Below are positions 61,836-64,000 of a stretch of 64,000 nt of DNA, one piece after another. This DNA is from Hungatella effluvii (GTDB lineage: Bacteria > Bacillota > Clostridia > Lachnospirales > Lachnospiraceae), in assembly GCF_003201875.1 (NCBI RefSeq), contig NZ_QJKD01000009.1, forward strand, positions 203,309-267,308, in the 5' to 3' direction. The first letter of the stretch is position 1; each line of letters starts with the position of its first letter. The notes under the pieces are model-generated. The model searched no databases and was not told the DNA's origin. It worked only from the letters and a program-made list of their open reading frames with translations. Both the position numbers and the translations under genes were made by a program.

Positions 61836-61952
61836 GAGGTCTTCAGGGCAGGGTGAAATACCCGACTGGCGGTAAAGTCCGCAAGCCTGTGGTTGTACCA
61901 TCTATAACGTTTATGAGCACCTGAAGGACATTTTTCAGATGCTGATTTTTTT
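61836..61952 (+). promoter_or_regulatory. truncated FMN riboswitch (RFN element) joined to terminator
   Basis: The first half of an RFN element is unmistakable: TCTTCAGGGCAGGGTGAAAT and then ACCCGACTGGCGGTAAAGTC with CGCAAGCC. The second half (the GGTGAAATTCC and CCGACAGT...GTCTGGATG parts) is missing; about 40 unrelated bases follow instead. A P1-like pairing CTTCAGG (61841-61847) / CCTGAAG (61920-61926) is possible. Its 3' strand is also the 5' arm of a terminator AGCACCTGAA (61916-61925) / TTCAGATGCT (61934-61943) with seven T (61946-61952), so the two folds exclude each other. Canonical FMN binding is doubtful. Confidence 0.75.
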
Positions 61953-61972
61953 AAGGGGATCGAGGATAGAAC

Positions 61973-62617
61973 ATGAACAGCAAAGCGAAGAATATCACTG
62001 CCATTGCAATGTTGTGCGCAGTCTCATACGTAGTTATGGTTTTCGGGCGTTTTCCAGTTGTATTATTCTTAAAATATGATCCGAAAGATGCGGTCATAGC
62101 CTTAGGCGGACTGATATGGGGGCCGATGACCTCCTGTATTGTTTCCGTGATTGTGTCTTTTTTGGAAATGCTTTCGGTCAGTGAAACGGGGATTATTGGC
62201 TGTATAATGAATATAATTTCCTCCTGTTCATTCGCCTGTACCGCTTCGGTAATTTATAAGAGAAAACGTACATTGACGGGAGCTGTCATCGGGCTGGCCG
62301 TCGGAGGCGTGACGATGACTGCAGTCATGATGTTATGGAATTATCTTGTCACGCCGCTCTATATGGGGTATCCAAGAGAAGCGGTAGCTAAATTACTGAT
62401 CCCGGCATTTCTCCTATTTAATTTGCTTAAATCGGGGCTTAATGGGGGATTTACGTTTTTACTGTATAAGCCTGTTATAACTGCATTAAGAAAAGGCGGT
62501 TACGTCACGGCATCTGTAAAGCAAGGTAAAAAACGGCCTGCAGGATTGATTTTGGTAACTGTTATGATCATGATCAGCTGTATTCTGTTCATCCTATCCA
62601 TGAACGGGATAATATGA
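61973..62617 (+). CDS. ribU: riboflavin ECF transporter S component
   Basis: The 214-residue protein has six helices and an RibU-like pattern, with an early helix ITAIAMLCAVSYVVMVFGRF, the loop LKYDPKDAVIALGGLIWGP and FLLFNLLKSGLNGGFTFLLY. It is the substrate-binding membrane subunit that works with a shared EcfAAT module encoded elsewhere. The FMN-riboswitch remnant upstream and the flavokinase gene nine bases downstream support riboflavin as substrate. Confidence 0.9.
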   Translation: MNSKAKNITAIAMLCAVSYVVMVFGRFPVVLFLKYDPKDAVIALGGLIWGPMTSCIVSVIVSFLEMLSVSETGIIGCIMNIISSCSFACTASVIYKRKRTLTGAVIGLAVGGVTMTAVMMLWNYLVTPLYMGYPREAVAKLLIPAFLLFNLLKSGLNGGFTFLLYKPVITALRKGGYVTASVKQGKKRPAGLILVTVMIMISCILFILSMNGII

Positions 62618-62626
62618 GGAAATAAA

Positions 62627-63319
62627 ATGGAAAGAATGAAGCATTTCCCTGTTTTCGTGTTACAAGGAGTTGTGATCCATGGACGCGGGATTGGTAAATT
62701 GGTTGGTATGCCTACGGCAAATTTGAAAGTCGTAAACAAAAGTGATTTGCCGGAGGAGGGGGTGTATATTTCAAAGGTGATGCTGGACAGTAACGTATAT
62801 TATGGAATTACCCATATAGGAACACGTCCGACCATCGACAACGATTGTGACCTGTCTGTGGAAACGCATATTTTGAATTTTAATAAAGAGATATATGGGA
62901 ATACCATGGAAATACAGCTATATAGAAAAATACGCAGTCCTCTGAAATTTGATAATTTATCGCTTTTATTAGAACAGATCAGAATGGATTGCCTGGCTTC
63001 ATCGGAGTTCTGGGGAATAAAGCCTGTATCGTTGCACTTGTACATGGATATAAAAACTCATTCAGTAAAAGTTGATAATCAACGGCTGTCCTTGTCCAAA
63101 AAGGAGTTTGATATTTTATATATGTTATACTCAAATCCGGAAGTTGCATTTACAAAGGAACAAATCTATGAAGCGGTTTGGCATGAAGCGTCAAATGGAT
63201 ATTGCCATGCGGTGGAGAATACGATTTTTCAGATAAGAAAAAAATTAAAGGTATATTCCGCGCAGCATGATTTTATTAAAACTGTTGTTGGGTATGGTTA
63301 TAGGATTCAGTTGAAGTAG
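62627..63319 (+). CDS. flavokinase fused to OmpR/PhoB-type winged helix
   Basis: The 230-residue protein joins two domains not normally combined. Residues ~8-122 are a complete riboflavin kinase domain as at the C-terminus of RibF: HGRGIGKLVGMPTANL (P29-T30-A31-N32, the ATP/Mg loop), YYGITHIGTRPTID, the catalytic Glu in SVETHIL (E79) and YGNTMEIQLYRKIRSPLKF. The FAD synthetase half of RibF is absent. Residues ~138-229 are a Trans_reg_C winged helix: LSLSKKEFDILYMLYSNPE, FTKEQIYEAVW, AVENTIFQIRKKLKV and FIKTVVGYGYRI. There is no receiver domain. GAGG precedes the ATG. It probably makes FMN and regulates its own operon; DNA binding is inferred. Confidence 0.88.
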   Translation: MERMKHFPVFVLQGVVIHGRGIGKLVGMPTANLKVVNKSDLPEEGVYISKVMLDSNVYYGITHIGTRPTIDNDCDLSVETHILNFNKEIYGNTMEIQLYRKIRSPLKFDNLSLLLEQIRMDCLASSEFWGIKPVSLHLYMDIKTHSVKVDNQRLSLSKKEFDILYMLYSNPEVAFTKEQIYEAVWHEASNGYCHAVENTIFQIRKKLKVYSAQHDFIKTVVGYGYRIQLK

Positions 63320-63360
63320 GATAGAAAAAGAAATGTATTTTTATTTCTACAGATGATTAG

Positions 63361-63486
63361 ATTCAGAATATTCAATTGGTTAACTCCCTGACCGATGGGC
63401 AGTCTGTTTTGTATAGTATGAGTTCGGGACAGCTTTCGGCAGTGGCATTATCTTTCCTGCTTTACATGAATCAGGTTTATGGCTAA
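63361..63486 (+). pseudogene. remnant of an ABC-type (SMC/AAA) ATPase
   Basis: A 5'-truncated frame of 41 codons ends in SVLYSMSSGQLSAVALSFLL and MNQVYG-stop. SSGQLSAVALSFLL is the signature region of SbcC/RecF-like ATPases in the form found in AAA-type defence or repair proteins. Upstream there is a stop and no start, so only the tail of a lost gene remains. Confidence 0.5.
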
Positions 63487-63563
63487 CAGTAAAGGAAAAA
63501 TGCAAGAGGAACACTAAAAAATCATGATTGACAGATGAACTGAAATTGGCTTATAATAAAGAT

Positions 63564-63660
63564 ACAAAAAAGGCAGTTCACTCCAGCGAGTGGCTTCTAA
63601 AAAGTTATGTTTCTACAAGAATAGTCATATTTGCTTTGGAGGGCGGGTGACTATTTTTTT
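63564..63660 (+). ncRNA. candidate antitoxin RNA facing holin-like toxin
   Basis: TTGACA (63528-63533), an 18-bp spacer and TATAAT (63552-63557) form a strong promoter. The ~95-nt RNA ends in AATAGTCA (63620-63627) / TGACTATT (63648-63655) and a T-run. The terminator stem overlaps the stop codon of the convergent toxin-like gene, so the transcripts would overlap at their 3' ends. Confidence 0.55.
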
Positions 63661-63728
63661 GTACCTATAATCATAATGATAAGTACTCCAAACGCAATCA
63701 TCAAAGAAAGTGTCTCATATGTACTCAT
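63651..63728 (-). CDS. putative holin-like type I toxin (25 aa)
   Basis: The peptide begins MSTYETLSLMIAFGVLII and ends MIIGTKK. It matches the short Hol_Tox (putative holin-like toxin) pattern M-x-x-Y-E-(T/S)-L-x-L-M-I-x-F, a single helix with a Lys tail, common in Firmicutes as a type I toxin. No clear ribosome binding site precedes the ATG, and TATAAC abuts it, so expression may be low or the copy decayed. It is unrelated in sequence to the KWLD peptides at 5664-6925. Confidence 0.6.
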   Translation of the reverse strand: MSTYETLSLMIAFGVLIIMIIGTKK

Positions 63729-63933
63729 GTTATAATGGCAACATCTTGAAAAGTCCCGGAAAAGCCGGTAAAATCAATGGTTTTGCAACAGAAAAAAGCA
63801 CTTATTACACCATTTTCTGGTTAGAGCTTTGAATGACAAAATTATGGATAAAATAAAAAATTACATAGCAAATTGGAATTTTCCAACTTTTAATATAGAA
63901 TTAAAATCCCGTCTTTGACAGTAAAAAAATTCA

Positions 63934-63988
63934 AACACCGCTGGAAGCCCTATTCTATAAGGGTTTCACAGCGGTGTTGCTTTGTTTT
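63934..63988. terminator. bidirectional terminator at window end
   Basis: AACACCGCTG (63934-63943) pairs with CAGCGGTGTT (63969-63978), with further inner pairs CCCT/AGGG, and T-rich stretches lie on both sides. Confidence 0.75.
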
Positions 63989-64000
63989 TAAGTATAGTCT

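Noticed and set aside
1..64000. tRNA, rRNA, prophage or CRISPR loci
   Set aside because: I saw no cloverleaf with a T-loop GTTCGA-type core, no rRNA sequence, no phage structural genes and no spaced repeats.

Overview
The window looks like chromosome from a gut Lachnospiraceae-type Firmicute (Clostridium cluster XIVa; a Hungatella/Enterocloster-like genome is my guess). The reasons are strong AGGAGG-type ribosome binding sites with TTG and GTG starts, sigma-A promoters with 17-bp spacers, ABC sugar importers lacking their own ATPase, a YesM/YesN two-component pair, AgrC/LytTR and PadR regulators, pyruvate phosphate dikinase and ATP-dependent PEP carboxykinase. I saw no tRNA, rRNA, CRISPR array or phage. 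Insertions are limited to one tnpB element and several palindromic or tandem repeats.

Layout. 1-2719: end of a MATE pump, a B12-binding radical SAM protein, and a permuted papain-like protein. 2899-6931: ppdK followed by a ~400-bp tandem array in which each unit repeats the 3' tail of ppdK, a small RNA gene and an oppositely oriented 26-31 aa membrane peptide; I read it as a four-copy type I toxin-antitoxin-like array in progressive decay. 7030-14290: a broken PAS/GAF sensor, a lipoprotein, an LCP protein and a LytTR/AgrC-type pair split by a tnpB insertion, then a minus-strand ROK-MFS-PHP operon. 16871-26898: an Rpn-like nuclease, then a beta-xyloside locus (oxidoreductase and YesM kinase divergent from ABC importer, GH43 and YesN regulator). 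26948-27238 is a large inverted repeat, followed by pckA and a HAD phosphatase. 30232-41360: a nucleoside/pentose operon (split transketolase, fused double nucleoside hydrolase, BMP-type ABC importer, Rpe, LacI regulator, RpiB). 41637-50043: an alpha-1,6-mannan locus (ABC importer, GH76, GH125, GntR regulator) with a sulfatase. 50114-60535: MATE pump, two PadR modules, TetR and acetyltransferase, an OmpR-type two-component operon with a repeat-tailed membrane protein, and a coupled cluster of small proteins with a second permuted papain-like protein. 60574-64000: a serine hydrolase, the riboflavin operon, and a second kind of type I toxin module.

The most unusual system is at 61756-63319. A promoter carries two 9-bp direct repeats with an 11-bp period just upstream. 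The leader keeps only the first half of an FMN riboswitch and merges it with a terminator. The genes are the riboflavin transporter ribU and a protein that fuses a complete flavokinase domain to an OmpR/PhoB-type winged-helix DNA-binding domain. This suggests a bacterial flavokinase-regulator that makes FMN and controls riboflavin uptake, analogous in concept to archaeal RbkR but built from unrelated parts.

Other notable points are the toxin array anchored to ppdK, the in-frame fusion of two nucleoside hydrolases, and candidate operators next to their own regulators (PadR twice, YesN, GntR, OmpR-type, LacI).
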